Below, one piece after another: positions 35,314 to 44,686 of a DNA stretch of 64,000 nucleotides. The translations under genes were made by a program, and so were the position numbers. Under the pieces are notes generated by a model. The model saw only the letters and a list, made by a program, of their open reading frames with translations. It ran no database searches and had not been told where the DNA came from. Source of the stretch: Acidobacteriota bacterium (GTDB lineage Bacteria; Acidobacteriota; Thermoanaerobaculia; Multivoradales; SZUA-115). Location of the stretch: the NCBI GenBank assembly GCA_024277255.1, contig JAJRVQ010000088.1, positions 1 to 64,000 on the forward strand, given 5' to 3'. How positions within the stretch are numbered: position 1 is the first letter of the stretch; each line of letters begins with the position of its first letter.

Positions 35314-36831
35314 CTACGAGAACCGCTCCACCAACGCCTTCTTGGTCACCTTGCCCAGAGCGTTGCGCGGCAACTCGTCGAGGATCAGCAGCCGGCTGGG
35401 AAGTTTGTAGGAGGCCAACCGCTGGCGGGCCCAGTCGCGCAATTCGTCCAGCACCGGTTCCTCCTCACCAGCGCAGACCACCGCCACCGCCACTCGTTCT
35501 CCCCACTCCGCATCGGGTATGCCGACCACGGCGCAGTCGGTGATCTGGGGGTGATCGCGCAACTCGGCTTCGATCTCGAGCGCGGAGATCTTGTAGCCGC
35601 CGCTCTTGATGATGTCGATGCTGGCGCGACCGAGGATGCGGTAAACACCCCCTTCGACCACCGCCACATCACCGGTGCGAAACCAGCCGTCGCGGAAGGC
35701 CTCGGCGGTGGCGCCGGGACGGTGCCAGTATTCTCGGAACAGGCCGGGGCCGCGCACTTCGATCTCGCCGGGTTCCTCGTCGACGACCCGGAGGCCGTCG
35801 CTGTCGACCCGTTGGACCTCGACACCCGGCAGCGGCCGGCCGACAGCACCTGCCACCCGCTCACCGACCAGCGGATTGGACAATGCCATGCCGATTTCCG
35901 TCATGCCGTAGCGTTCGAGCAGGGTGTGGCCGGTGACTTCCCGCCACCGTTCTAGAGTCTGAACCGGCAACGCCGCCGAGCCCGAGATCATCAAGCGCAT
36001 GCGCCGGGCAGCGGCTGAGAGCCGCTCGCGCTCGGCCTTCGGCTTCGCTTCCCAAGCCTGAATCAACCGGTAGTAGATCGTCGGCACCGCCATGAAGAGG
36101 GTGAGTTCGCCGCTGCCCAAACGCTCCCACACCGCCTCGGCGTCGAACTTGGCCAGCAGTTCGCAGCAAGCCCCCGACCACAGAGCGCTGGTGAGGACGT
36201 TGACGATGCCGTGCACATGGTGCAGCGGCAACACGCAGAGGGTGCGATCCTCCGCCCGCCAGCCCCAGGCAGCGGTGAGCGTCTCCAACTGGGCGACCAA
36301 CCCGGCGTGGGTCCACACCACCCCTTTCGGCCGGCTGGTGGTTCCCGAGGTGTAGAGAATCATCGCTCGCCGCTCGGCCGCAACTTCCGGTAGCCGCCGC
36401 GGCGCAAGATCGCGCTGCGCCAGCAGCTCACCAGCATCCAGAAGCGGCAGCCCACGGCGTTCACACGAAGGTGCCAGCCGATTGGCCAGCGAGACTTCGG
36501 CGACCACCAGCGCCGCCTCGGTGTCCGCCAACACATAGTCCAACTCGGCAGCCGGATGGGCGTTGCACAAGGGCACGGCGATGCCACCAGCGCGCCAAAT
36601 GGCCCACTGCACCACCGCGTAGCGCAAGCCGGGAGCCACCAAGAAGGCCACCCGCCGCTCGGCCAGATCGTCGAGCCCTCCCAGGCTGGCGAGAAGCTGG
36701 CTCGCCACCGACCGCGAGGTGGCGAGCAATTGGTCGTAGGTACAGCTCTCCTCGGCCGCGCACAGTGCACGCCGTGCGCCGTGACTCGCGGCGCGGTCGA
36801 TCAGCGGCAGGCCGGAAGGCTCGCGGGCCAC
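35314..36831 (-). CDS. Acyl-CoA synthetase, malonyl-CoA synthetase (MatB/ACSF3)-like
   Basis: This 505-residue AMP-forming ligase has adenylation motifs ILYTSGTTSRPKGVV, ERYGMTEIG and GWFRTGDVA, and the C-terminal lysine region GKVTKKALV. LPLHHVHGIVNVL, the WERL ... LFMAVPTIYYRLIQ segment, and MALSNPLVGERVAGAVGRPLPG are features I associate with malonyl-CoA synthetases. It would activate malonate or methylmalonate to the CoA ester for fatty acid or polyketide synthesis. It is followed closely on the same strand by no pathway gene, so the substrate is inferred from motifs only. Confidence 0.85.
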   Translation of the reverse strand: MAREPSGLPLIDRAASHGARRALCAAEESCTYDQLLATSRSVASQLLASLGGLDDLAERRVAFLVAPGLRYAVVQWAIWRAGGIAVPLCNAHPAAELDYVLADTEAALVVAEVSLANRLAPSCERRGLPLLDAGELLAQRDLAPRRLPEVAAERRAMILYTSGTTSRPKGVVWTHAGLVAQLETLTAAWGWRAEDRTLCVLPLHHVHGIVNVLTSALWSGACCELLAKFDAEAVWERLGSGELTLFMAVPTIYYRLIQAWEAKPKAERERLSAAARRMRLMISGSAALPVQTLERWREVTGHTLLERYGMTEIGMALSNPLVGERVAGAVGRPLPGVEVQRVDSDGLRVVDEEPGEIEVRGPGLFREYWHRPGATAEAFRDGWFRTGDVAVVEGGVYRILGRASIDIIKSGGYKISALEIEAELRDHPQITDCAVVGIPDAEWGERVAVAVVCAGEEEPVLDELRDWARQRLASYKLPSRLLILDELPRNALGKVTKKALVERFS

Positions 36832-36841
36832 GGAAATCGGT

Positions 36842-37552
36842 TCAGCTCTCCGCCCGCAGAGAGCCCAAGAGATCCTCTTCCAGCTCGCTCAGACGACCGC
36901 CGTCCAACCCCAGGGCGGCGCCGAGAGCGGCCAGCCAGCGACTCTCCGCCTCGGCCACCTCGCCGTCGGAACGCACCACCAAGAGGGCGGCGCGATAGAG
37001 CGCTTGCCTGTGGGCCGGTTCGCTCACCCCCTCGACCAACTCACTCACCGCCGCCGGACTCACCATCTCGGCGCGCAACTGCGCCACCTGCGCTGCGTTC
37101 AGCCCACCGTCCGTCAGATGACCGGCGATCAGCTCTCTTTCTTCAGCCGCCAGCGTGCCATCGGCGAGGGCGGCGGCCACCATGGTGCGGGCCAGCGGCA
37201 AGAGCAGAGGCGCGGGCACCTCGTCCTCCTCGGCCGCCGCCGCGAGGCTGGGAACGGCGGGCAAGGGCGGCAGCGATGGGAGGGGTGGCAACGGCGGTAC
37301 GGCTTGTGACTGCGCCGTGGGGATCGGTGGCACCGGCGGTGGTCCGGTCTGGTCGCCGGTTCCACTGTTGTAGCTCCCTGCGGCTGACGACTGGGATGAC
37401 TTACCCATCTTCTCCGCCGCCAGAGCGCCGGCGATCGCCGCTCCGCCCATCATCAACAACTTGCCCGCGCCGATCCCGCGCACCGCGCGGTGCACGTTGA
37501 GACCGGTCGACTTCCTAATCGCGTTGCTGACCATCCTGTCCAAGAATCCCAT
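36842..37552 (-). CDS. DUF533/TerB-like protein with Pro-rich linker
   Basis: The 236-residue protein starts MGFLDRMVSNAIRKSTG, with a short hydrophobic Gly/Ala segment (LLMMGGAAIAGALAAEKMG) as in YebE/DUF533 proteins. A Pro/Leu-rich linker (about 70-110) follows. The C-terminal helical domain (LARTMVAAALADGTLAAEER through FLRSDGEVAEAE-like sequence) is TerB-like, with acidic residues that may bind metal. The family is probably inner-membrane associated; its role is unknown. It lies 10 nt upstream of the synthetase gene and may share its transcript. Confidence 0.75.
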   Translation of the reverse strand: MGFLDRMVSNAIRKSTGLNVHRAVRGIGAGKLLMMGGAAIAGALAAEKMGKSSQSSAAGSYNSGTGDQTGPPPVPPIPTAQSQAVPPLPPLPSLPPLPAVPSLAAAAEEDEVPAPLLLPLARTMVAAALADGTLAAEERELIAGHLTDGGLNAAQVAQLRAEMVSPAAVSELVEGVSEPAHRQALYRAALLVVRSDGEVAEAESRWLAALGAALGLDGGRLSELEEDLLGSLRAES

Positions 37553-37644
37553 CGGCCTTCCTCCGTTTGCTGCGAGCCTACCGCGAACCGGGATCGGATA
37601 GGCTCTCGCTTCGTACCCGTTCGACCCATCCTACGGAGCCGATC

Positions 37645-39429
37645 ATGAAGAGATTCCCCGTTGCCCTTGTCGTCCTCGCACTCTTGCCGCTCACCGCCCC
37701 TCCTGCCCAAGCCGCGTCGAGGCGCGCGCCGCGCGGTACCGGTGGCGCCGTCGCCTCCGGGGATGCGCTGGCGACCGAGGTCGGCTTGGCCATTCTTGCC
37801 GCCGGCGGCAACGCGGTGGATGCCGCAGTAGCGACCGCGCTGACTCTCGCCGTCACCTTCCCCGAGGCCGGCAACCTCGGCGGCGGCGGCTTCGCGGTGA
37901 TCAAGATGGGCGACGAAATCACCACCCTCGACTTCCGCGAGGTCGCCCCCAGCGCCGCCAGCCACGACATGTTCCTGGGCGAAGATGGCAAGCCGGACTT
38001 CACCAAGTCTCTGATCGGCCCACTGGCTTCGGGGGTGCCCGGCTCGCCGAAGGGACTGTTCGCTCTGCACCTGCGCCACGGCGTGCTGCCCTGGCGAGCG
38101 GTGGTCGAACCGGCGCGCCGGCTGGCGGCCAGGGGCTTCCCGGTCTCTCAACACCTGCATGACAGTCTGGAGGGCGACCGCGAGCTGCTCACCCGTTTCC
38201 CGGAAACCGCCGCCTTCTGGTTCCCGGATGGCGACCCTCCCGCGGTCGGCAGCGTCCTGCGCCTCCCCGACCTGGCAACAACGCTGGCCGGCTACGCCGA
38301 GCGTGGCCCGCGGGCGATCACCACCGGCCCGGTAGCTCAGGCGGTCGAGGAAACGGTGGCCCGCCACGGCGGAATCCTCACCGCCGCCGACATGGAAAAC
38401 TACCAGCCGACCTGGCGGGCACCGGTGCGTTTCGAGGCCTTCGGTTGGCAGGTGGCGTCGATGGCACTGCCCTCCTCGGGAGGACTGATCCTCGGCGAGA
38501 CGATCGCGCTGCTGGAGCGGCACGATTGGCGTTCCAAACCGCGCTTCGGCGCCGAGCGGGCCCACCTGATGGTCGAAAGTTGGCGCCGCGCCTATGCCGA
38601 CCGCTTCCAGATGGGCGATCCCTCCACCACCTTCGTCCAGCCCGAACAACTGCTGGCCACCGCCTGGCTCGACCGGGCCGCGGAGCAAATCGACCCGATC
38701 CGCGCCCGTCCCTCCACCGAGGTGCACCCTTTCCCGGGCGACGCCCCGCCGCACGAGTCCGGCGACACCACCCACCTCTCGGTGATCGACGCGCAAGGTA
38801 ACCTGGTCGCCTTGACCACCACCATCAACGGCCTATACGGCTGCGGCCTATACGTGCCCGGCGCCGGTTTCTTCCTCAACAACGAGATGGACGACTTCGC
38901 CGCCTCACCGGGCACGCCCAACCTCTTCGGCCTCGTCCAGGGCGAGAGTAACGCCGTGCGCCCGGGCAAAAAGATGCTCTCTTCGATGAGCCCCACCATC
39001 GCCTGGCGCGGCGACGAGGCGATGGCGGTCGGCGCTCGCGGCGGCTCGATGATTCCGACCAACACCTTGCAGGTGTTGCTCAACGTCATCGTCGACGGCG
39101 ACGAGTTGCATGCGGCGGTCAACCGCCCCCGCATCCACCATCAATGGCTCCCCGACCAGATCCGCGCCGAACCGGACGCCCTCTCACCCGAGACCCAGGC
39201 CGAACTCGAACGCCGCGGTCACCACTTCAAGTTCAGCCGCGGCACCGCCAAAGTCCATACCGTGCGCCTGCTCGCCGACGGCACCATGCAAGCGGCCAGC
39301 GAAGTGCGCGGCTCCGGCGCCGCCGGCGTGGTCACCCCACTGGCCGGCCAAGCCCCAGGCGACCGCCGCGCCGTGCCGCCGCCCAAAGTGCAACCACGAC
39401 CGGCAGAGACGAGCGCGCCGCCGAACTAG
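37645..39429 (+). CDS. ggt: Gamma-glutamyltransferase
   Basis: The ATG at 37645, with GGAG upstream, gives 594 residues and a signal peptide ending APPAQAAS; a longer frame upstream has no signal. The proenzyme has the GGNAVDAAVATALTL and GGGGFAVIK blocks. The autocleavage site GDTTHLSVID has Thr375 as nucleophile of the small subunit, followed by TTTINGLYGCG. MLSSMSPTI and GARGGSMIPT complete the small-subunit active site. It cleaves gamma-glutamyl bonds, for example of glutathione, in the periplasm. The C-terminus is Pro-rich. It is divergent from the DUF533 gene. Confidence 0.93.
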   Translation: MKRFPVALVVLALLPLTAPPAQAASRRAPRGTGGAVASGDALATEVGLAILAAGGNAVDAAVATALTLAVTFPEAGNLGGGGFAVIKMGDEITTLDFREVAPSAASHDMFLGEDGKPDFTKSLIGPLASGVPGSPKGLFALHLRHGVLPWRAVVEPARRLAARGFPVSQHLHDSLEGDRELLTRFPETAAFWFPDGDPPAVGSVLRLPDLATTLAGYAERGPRAITTGPVAQAVEETVARHGGILTAADMENYQPTWRAPVRFEAFGWQVASMALPSSGGLILGETIALLERHDWRSKPRFGAERAHLMVESWRRAYADRFQMGDPSTTFVQPEQLLATAWLDRAAEQIDPIRARPSTEVHPFPGDAPPHESGDTTHLSVIDAQGNLVALTTTINGLYGCGLYVPGAGFFLNNEMDDFAASPGTPNLFGLVQGESNAVRPGKKMLSSMSPTIAWRGDEAMAVGARGGSMIPTNTLQVLLNVIVDGDELHAAVNRPRIHHQWLPDQIRAEPDALSPETQAELERRGHHFKFSRGTAKVHTVRLLADGTMQAASEVRGSGAAGVVTPLAGQAPGDRRAVPPPKVQPRPAETSAPPN

Positions 39430-39433
39430 GGCG

Positions 39434-39829
39434 TCAGACTACTCTCTCAACCCTCACCCAACGAGTTGTTGCCGTCGCCATTCCAGAGTCGGCGGTCAGC
39501 AGCGTTGCACCCAAGACTTCCGCCAACGCAACGTAGGCAGCGTCATAGGCGGTGAAGTTGTGGCGTAGCTGCCAAATTCGCGACAACAATGACTCGTGAA
39601 GGTAGCGCTCCACATCGAGCTGTTCCAGCTGTGCTAGTGCCTGGAGACCACGGCTGGACTCCATCTTCCCCAGCTGCACGTACCGGCGAACGACCTGCGC
39701 GACCTCCACATCGAGCAAAGCCGGCGCATGCAGCGACAGTTCCAAGTCCGCGATTCGGCCATGGACCCCTCTTCCTCGGACAGTATTGAAGAGCAACTCC
39801 ACGACCGCCGAAGCGTCCAGGACGATCAA
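39434..39829 (-). CDS. PIN-domain toxin (VapC/FitB-like)
   Basis: The 131-residue PIN domain has Asp5 (VLDASAVVELL), Glu42 (LLDVEVAQ), Asp96 (TAYDAAYVALAE) and Asp114 (LTADSGMA), all in the expected places. DASAVVELL and YDAAYVALAE are typical of PIN toxins paired with CopG/Phd-like antitoxins. The start overlaps the antitoxin stop by 4 nt. It should act as an Mg2+-dependent RNase held inactive by its partner. It is the second TA pair in the window, unrelated in sequence to that at 10257. Confidence 0.88.
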   Translation of the reverse strand: MIVLDASAVVELLFNTVRGRGVHGRIADLELSLHAPALLDVEVAQVVRRYVQLGKMESSRGLQALAQLEQLDVERYLHESLLSRIWQLRHNFTAYDAAYVALAEVLGATLLTADSGMATATTRWVRVERVV

Positions 39830-40056
39830 CGCAGCTGTCGCTCTCGGCGAATCAAGTCGGCGGGCGGCGGATCGAGTTCGACGGGCGGTAACCGGTCGAG
39901 CCGAGCCAGCAGTTCAGCCCGAGTCGGCCGCCGCAGATTGCGCTGCAGCTCCTTGAGCATGAATTCGGACATTGACATCCCAGCCAGCGCCGCCCGTGCT
40001 TTCAACTGGCGGTGAGTCTCTTCGGGAACATTGCGGATCTGCACCATGGTCGACAT
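39826..40056 (-). CDS. FitA-like ribbon-helix-helix antitoxin
   Basis: The 76-residue protein starts MSTMVQIRNVPEETHRQLKA, the strand and helix of Arc/FitA-type antitoxins, then GMSMSEFMLKEL. The C-terminal DPPPADLIRRER tail resembles the FitA toxin-binding tail. A start at the second Met (40047) is equally possible. It is transcribed from a strong promoter just upstream and probably represses it together with the toxin. Confidence 0.87.
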   Translation of the reverse strand: MSTMVQIRNVPEETHRQLKARAALAGMSMSEFMLKELQRNLRRPTRAELLARLDRLPPVELDPPPADLIRRERQLR

Positions 40057-40062
40057 GCAATC

Positions 40063-40091
40063 AGGATAGTTTCACGCACAATGCATGTCAA
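40063..40091 (-). promoter_or_regulatory. Sigma-70 type promoter of the PIN/antitoxin pair
   Basis: On the minus strand TTGACA (40086-40091) and TATCCT (40063-40068) are separated by exactly 17 bases. The -10 lies only 6 bases from the first ATG, so the mRNA is leaderless or starts at the second Met. Confidence 0.75.
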
Positions 40092-40134
40092 GATGCCCTC
40101 TGGACCCTCGACCTTGACGCGTACCTGCCCCCCA

Positions 40135-41967
40135 TCACTCCTCCACACGCTCCAACCGAGTCGGTTCCTGCCCCGGTTGCAGCAGGTTGAGGGCCAAGAC
40201 CCGGCCACCGTCCAGCTCAAACTCAAAGCCGTAACCCAGCGGAGCGCCCTCGATACGGAAGGCGGTCGCGGAGGTTGGGGTGATGCGCAGGTTGGCGCGG
40301 AAGGGGGTATCGGCGAGCAGTGCGCCTTCGACTCGGCGGATGGTGACCTCCAGCGCTGGCGAGGCGCTGGTGTAGGTTCCGGGATAGTCCGCCAGTTGCG
40401 CCGCGCTCAGCTCGATCGCTTCGGCGGGTGGCTCGGTCGGAAAGGGAGGGCGGCGGATCGAAGCGATGCACCCTTCGAGGTCGAGCCCGGCGAAGCTCCC
40501 CTGCTCGATCAACCCGTTCTCGATCTCTCGCAGACAATCCAGCCCCTCCAAGCTGCCATAGCCGTGGCCGCCGTCGGGAATGATCATCGTGCGACTGTTG
40601 GGCAGGGTGCGGGCCGCCCGGTGGGCATCGCGTGGTGGGGTGACCGGATCACGCTCGCCGGTGACAACCAGGGTAGGAACCTCAGAGTACACCGGCTGCC
40701 AGTAGCCCTCCGGCAGCGGCCCTTTGGGCCACAGTTCGCAGGCTTCGCGTTGCTGGCGGATCCGGTAGTCACCGAGAAAGGTGCCTTCGACCTCCTCCGC
40801 GATCTTCGCTCCGGAAATGAGCGCCACATCCTCCGGGCAGGTGACCGAGAGGTAGAGGCCGTCCGTTAGTGCGCCCAGCGCGCCGCCGTAGGAAGCGGCG
40901 TTGCGCGCCACAACCGAGTAGTCCCCGCCCGCCGCCAGGTGCACGGCCAACGGCACCTCCTGGGCGCTCGCCGAGCTGTAGAGCATGTAGCGCAGCGTCT
41001 GCACCAGGATCGGCCAGGTCAACGAGTACTCCAACTCCTCATCCGTCTGCGGATCGGAAATGGTGATGGGAACCGGGCCTTTCTCGATCCGCACCAGCAC
41101 CTTGCGCAGGTCCCCCTTGAGGTCTGGGAAGGCCGCCACGCAGGAAGGTTCGGCAGCACATTCGGCGAACAGGCCGTCGAGCGCCGTCTGCGCGTCGCGG
41201 GCGAAATAGAGCGGCATGGCGGTGTAGGTCGGTACTACCCCTTCGAGGACCGCGGTGCGCACTCCTTGTGGGTGGCGCCGCATGTAGACCAGGCTGGCGC
41301 GCGTACCGTAGGAACCGCCGATCAGGTTCACCTGGGTGTAACCGAGTGCCGTCACCACCTCGTGCACGTCGTCGACCAAGACCGGCGTGGTGTAGGTTCC
41401 AAGATCATTGTCGGCCGCCAGCTGGGCACGGCAGCTCTCGACACCTTTCAGCGGCAGGAACTCCTCCAGGAGACCAAGCGGCCTTGAGCCATCCGTCTGG
41501 TAGTCGCACAGAAGCGGGTTGGATTCGCCGGTGCCGCGCACGTCGACCAGCACAAAATCCCGATGTTCTAACAACGCTTCGCCAGCCACGATGCCGGCCG
41601 CGTTGCCGGTGACGGAGTCGCCGGGACCACCGGCAAAGAGCACCACCGGATCCGGTTCCCGATCCTCTCCCGTCGCCAGAACCACCACCACTTTGAGGCC
41701 AATCTTGCGTCCGGCCCGCTCCTCGCGGTGTTCAAAAACCTCGTAGACGCCGCAACGAACCGGTGTGGAGATTCCCTTCACGACGCAAGGTTCCAGCTTG
41801 AAAGCTGCCGTGGGATCGTGCTTCGCGGTCGCGCCGGAGCCACTAGCGCCACCAGAACTGCTAGCGCAACCGAGCCACCATCCCGCCGCGAGCACCATCG
41901 CCAAGCCGATCCCGAACCGTGCCTTCTTGCTCCATACTCCGTGCTCCGACCAGGCTGCTGCGCGCAT
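40135..41967 (-). CDS. TAP-family alpha/beta hydrolase lipoprotein
   Basis: The 610-residue protein has an N-terminal signal with lipobox LGC after AMVLAAGWW. The alpha/beta hydrolase domain has LFAGGPGDS (oxyanion loop), DVRGTGES, nucleophile in LIGGSYGTRASL, the acid in VTGERDPVTPP and His in IPDGGHGYGS. The C-terminal half has the CREIEN-like and TAP-type segment (LDCLREIENGLIEQGSFAGLD). It ends with a beta-rich extension of about 90 residues (ADYPGTYTSASPALEVTI) not needed for catalysis. Relatives are proline iminopeptidases or tripeptidyl aminopeptidases; an exported peptidase is likely. Confidence 0.85.
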   Translation of the reverse strand: MRAAAWSEHGVWSKKARFGIGLAMVLAAGWWLGCASSSGGASGSGATAKHDPTAAFKLEPCVVKGISTPVRCGVYEVFEHREERAGRKIGLKVVVVLATGEDREPDPVVLFAGGPGDSVTGNAAGIVAGEALLEHRDFVLVDVRGTGESNPLLCDYQTDGSRPLGLLEEFLPLKGVESCRAQLAADNDLGTYTTPVLVDDVHEVVTALGYTQVNLIGGSYGTRASLVYMRRHPQGVRTAVLEGVVPTYTAMPLYFARDAQTALDGLFAECAAEPSCVAAFPDLKGDLRKVLVRIEKGPVPITISDPQTDEELEYSLTWPILVQTLRYMLYSSASAQEVPLAVHLAAGGDYSVVARNAASYGGALGALTDGLYLSVTCPEDVALISGAKIAEEVEGTFLGDYRIRQQREACELWPKGPLPEGYWQPVYSEVPTLVVTGERDPVTPPRDAHRAARTLPNSRTMIIPDGGHGYGSLEGLDCLREIENGLIEQGSFAGLDLEGCIASIRRPPFPTEPPAEAIELSAAQLADYPGTYTSASPALEVTIRRVEGALLADTPFRANLRITPTSATAFRIEGAPLGYGFEFELDGGRVLALNLLQPGQEPTRLERVEE

Positions 41968-42332
41968 CTCGTCTCCTTCGCCGCCGGTTGCTCTAGGTTC
42001 GGTCTCCTTGCCTCCACCCTACGCGACTTTCGGCCGGCGGTTTCGTCAAAGGGTCCAACAAACCCAACATCCGCTCATTCGCCATCAAGTGTCCTGTGCG
42101 GAAAGTTCATTGCCATCCGAGGCGCGGGGCCGCGGAGCCTCTCGCCACGAAATCGGTGAGCAGCGAAGGCCGGCACAAATGTAACGTTTCGTGCCGCCGA
42201 ACGCCTATCGCTCCAAGAGACGAAGATGTCGGAGGGAGGCCCCTCCTCAGCTGAAGCGGGGGTTCCGGGACCGGTCCCCGACAGTGCGATTCGAAGTCAT
42301 CCCCATCGCGCTTAAGTCTCGGGAGGAGAAAC
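41968..42332. promoter_or_regulatory. 365-nt divergent intergenic region
   Basis: No gene is supported here. It must hold the promoters of the hydrolase (minus) and of the vWA operon (plus). The 18-base motif at 42180-42197 matches one upstream of the gene at 17156. GGGAGGAG at about 42321-42328 is the ribosome binding site of the vWA gene. GGGACCGGTCCC at about 42267-42278 is a perfect 12-bp palindrome. Confidence 0.5.
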
Positions 42333-44645
42333 ATGCTTTCACGTTCAAGACGTGGCTCTCGTCCCTGCCCGGCGGCACTGCTTTTGCTCGCCTTGCCCCT
42401 GGCAGGTCCCCTTTCGGCTCAGGACCACGACCTCGTCCTCCAGCCGGCCCCTAACATCACCGCTCCCGTCAGCTCCGCCACCTGGCACTCACCCGACGTC
42501 AAGGTGGGAAGCGACTTCGGCGATGGCTCCGTCCCGGACCTCGTCCGGCGGGGCGTGACCAATCCCATCTACGCCCGCTTCTACATCAACGGAATCCTGG
42601 ACCACACGGTCCCGTCCAACTCGGTGGAGATCAGGTTCCACTATCGCAACGCCACGGTAGGCGTCGCGCCGCCGGCACTCAACGCCCCCGGTGCGGGGTG
42701 GAACCTCATCGGAACCTTGCCGGTAACCTTTGGAGCTGGCGATCCACCCTTCATCTTGACCCACACCTGGCCCACCGACTACCCCTCGGTTATCACCAGA
42801 TACGTCAACTGGGCGGCGCCGGCGGCGGGCGACTACTTCCATATCCGCGCCGAGGCCGTCTACCCGACCGGCACCACCGACGACAACCCGGGCGACAACG
42901 TTGCCATCTCCCTCTACGAAAGCATTCTCGGGATCCGCGATGTCGACCTGGTGATCGTCCATGACGTCTCCGGCAGCATGCTGTTCTACACCCATGCCGG
43001 CGACAACTACCTCGCCCACGCCAAGTCGCGCGCGCAGGCCTTCGTGCTCTCGATGAGCGAGAGCCACCGGCTCGCCGTGGTGGCGTTCGGCGGCTGTCTG
43101 CCGGGAGGCAGGACCGACATCTGGGGCACCCCGGTGCCACCCTTACGGCAAGCCAACCTGGCGAACAAGCTCGCCGCCGCCCTCGCCATCGCGACCAACG
43201 TCACGGTCCCCAACATGGGCTGCATGACGCCAATGGGCGTCGGCCTCGAACGGGCCGTCCAGATCCTGACCTCGGTGCCGGCCGATCCCACCCGCAAGCG
43301 GGCCATTCTGCTGCTCACCGACGGCTACGAGAACAGCGGCACGCCGCGCGCCTGCCCCAATACCGATCCATCGGGTCCTTGCCTGGGCAGCGCGATCACC
43401 GCACAGCTCAAGACCAACGACATCCGGGTCTTTTCGATCGCCCTCGGCGCCTCCGCGGCGACCGACTGCCTGGAGTGCCTGACCGACGAGACCGGAGGAC
43501 AGTGGTACGCCCCGGCCGGTCCCGGCATCGATCTGGCCCAGGTCTACCTGGACATGCAACAGGCCTACAGCGCCGACGACCTCTATCGGGCCGACCGAGG
43601 AGTCACCGGCGGCAACGATGACTCCTACAAAACCTACTTCGAAGGCTTGGACGATACCCTCTACTTCATCCTCCAGTCGGACAACCTGAACGCCGAGATC
43701 GACCTCGAACTCCGGCTCCCCGGCGGCAACTGGCAGAGCCCGGACTCCCTGGCCAACGCCACGGTCGAGCGCGACAGGGGGTACGTCGTGGTGCGCATCG
43801 AGAAGCCCGCAACCGGCACCTGGGGCTACCGGGTGGTCGGCGAGCCGAGACGGGACTACCTCGTCGCCGTGCGCTCCGACCGGGTCGGTGTTCGCTTGGC
43901 GCTCGACCTCAACTCGAAGGGTCAAGTCGGCGACCCGATCTACATCCGGGCCCATCTGAGCGACCGCGGCAAGCCGATCCGGACTTCGCGTCTGACGGCC
44001 ACGGTCCAGGTGCCGATCGACCAGTCCTTCCATACGCTCCTGCGGCAGAGCGCCCGGGATTACCTCCTGCGCCACGGCATCTGGCCGGTCGACCCCGCGC
44101 GGATGCGCCGGCACTCCGACGTCTCAACGCGGGCCGCTTTCGTCCACCGAATCACCGACGGCCAGCCACAGAAGATCGTCACGACCCGGACCATCAAGGT
44201 GGCGCTACGCCAAGAGGAGGACGGCAGCTACGCCGGTGTCCTCGAGGAACCAACGACCATCGCCGGCGAGTACAGGGTGACCGTCACCTACCGTAGCGAA
44301 AACGCCGACCGGCAGCAGTCCGCATCGGTGCGGCTCGCTCCGGCGAAGCTCGATCACCGGCGCTCCTTCGCCGAGCTGATTCCGCTGAAAGACCCGCGCG
44401 GCGATGACCGCCGCTGGGTGGTGCGCATCTACCCGACGGATCGATTTGGCAACGCGATCACCGATCGCTCACTGCTCGAGGATCTGCGCAGTACGGTGCG
44501 CGGAGCGCAGTTCAGCGACCGGCCGACGTTCGCCTTCGACAGCGCCATCGAGCAGCCGCTGGGCGGGGAAGCCGGACGACGACCCGTCCTCGACACCGTG
44601 ACCATTCGCGGCAAGAAGCTCAAGATCCAGTCCGAGTTCCAATAG
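42333..44645 (+). CDS. Exported von Willebrand factor A protein
   Basis: The 770-residue protein has a signal peptide (ALLLLALPLAGPLSAQ). An N-terminal beta domain is followed by a vWA domain from about 205 to 420: MIDAS DVSGSM (Asp211), TPMGVGLERAV and LLTDGYEN (Asp330). C-terminal domains are beta-sandwiches: a PPC-like segment (YFILQSDNLNAEIDLELRLPGG) and two Ig-like units (VRLALDLNSKGQVGDPIYIR, then YRVTVTYRSENADRQQS). It probably binds a ligand through the metal site at the cell surface. The downstream gene starts 41 nt later and is likely co-transcribed. Confidence 0.88.
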   Translation: MLSRSRRGSRPCPAALLLLALPLAGPLSAQDHDLVLQPAPNITAPVSSATWHSPDVKVGSDFGDGSVPDLVRRGVTNPIYARFYINGILDHTVPSNSVEIRFHYRNATVGVAPPALNAPGAGWNLIGTLPVTFGAGDPPFILTHTWPTDYPSVITRYVNWAAPAAGDYFHIRAEAVYPTGTTDDNPGDNVAISLYESILGIRDVDLVIVHDVSGSMLFYTHAGDNYLAHAKSRAQAFVLSMSESHRLAVVAFGGCLPGGRTDIWGTPVPPLRQANLANKLAAALAIATNVTVPNMGCMTPMGVGLERAVQILTSVPADPTRKRAILLLTDGYENSGTPRACPNTDPSGPCLGSAITAQLKTNDIRVFSIALGASAATDCLECLTDETGGQWYAPAGPGIDLAQVYLDMQQAYSADDLYRADRGVTGGNDDSYKTYFEGLDDTLYFILQSDNLNAEIDLELRLPGGNWQSPDSLANATVERDRGYVVVRIEKPATGTWGYRVVGEPRRDYLVAVRSDRVGVRLALDLNSKGQVGDPIYIRAHLSDRGKPIRTSRLTATVQVPIDQSFHTLLRQSARDYLLRHGIWPVDPARMRRHSDVSTRAAFVHRITDGQPQKIVTTRTIKVALRQEEDGSYAGVLEEPTTIAGEYRVTVTYRSENADRQQSASVRLAPAKLDHRRSFAELIPLKDPRGDDRRWVVRIYPTDRFGNAITDRSLLEDLRSTVRGAQFSDRPTFAFDSAIEQPLGGEAGRRPVLDTVTIRGKKLKIQSEFQ

Positions 44646-44686
44646 CAAATCGCAGGACGACTCGAGACATCGAGAGGAGATATGTC

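Noticed and set aside
42180..42250. Possible riboswitch upstream of the vWA gene
   Set aside because: No conserved riboswitch core could be recognised; only a short motif and a palindrome are visible.
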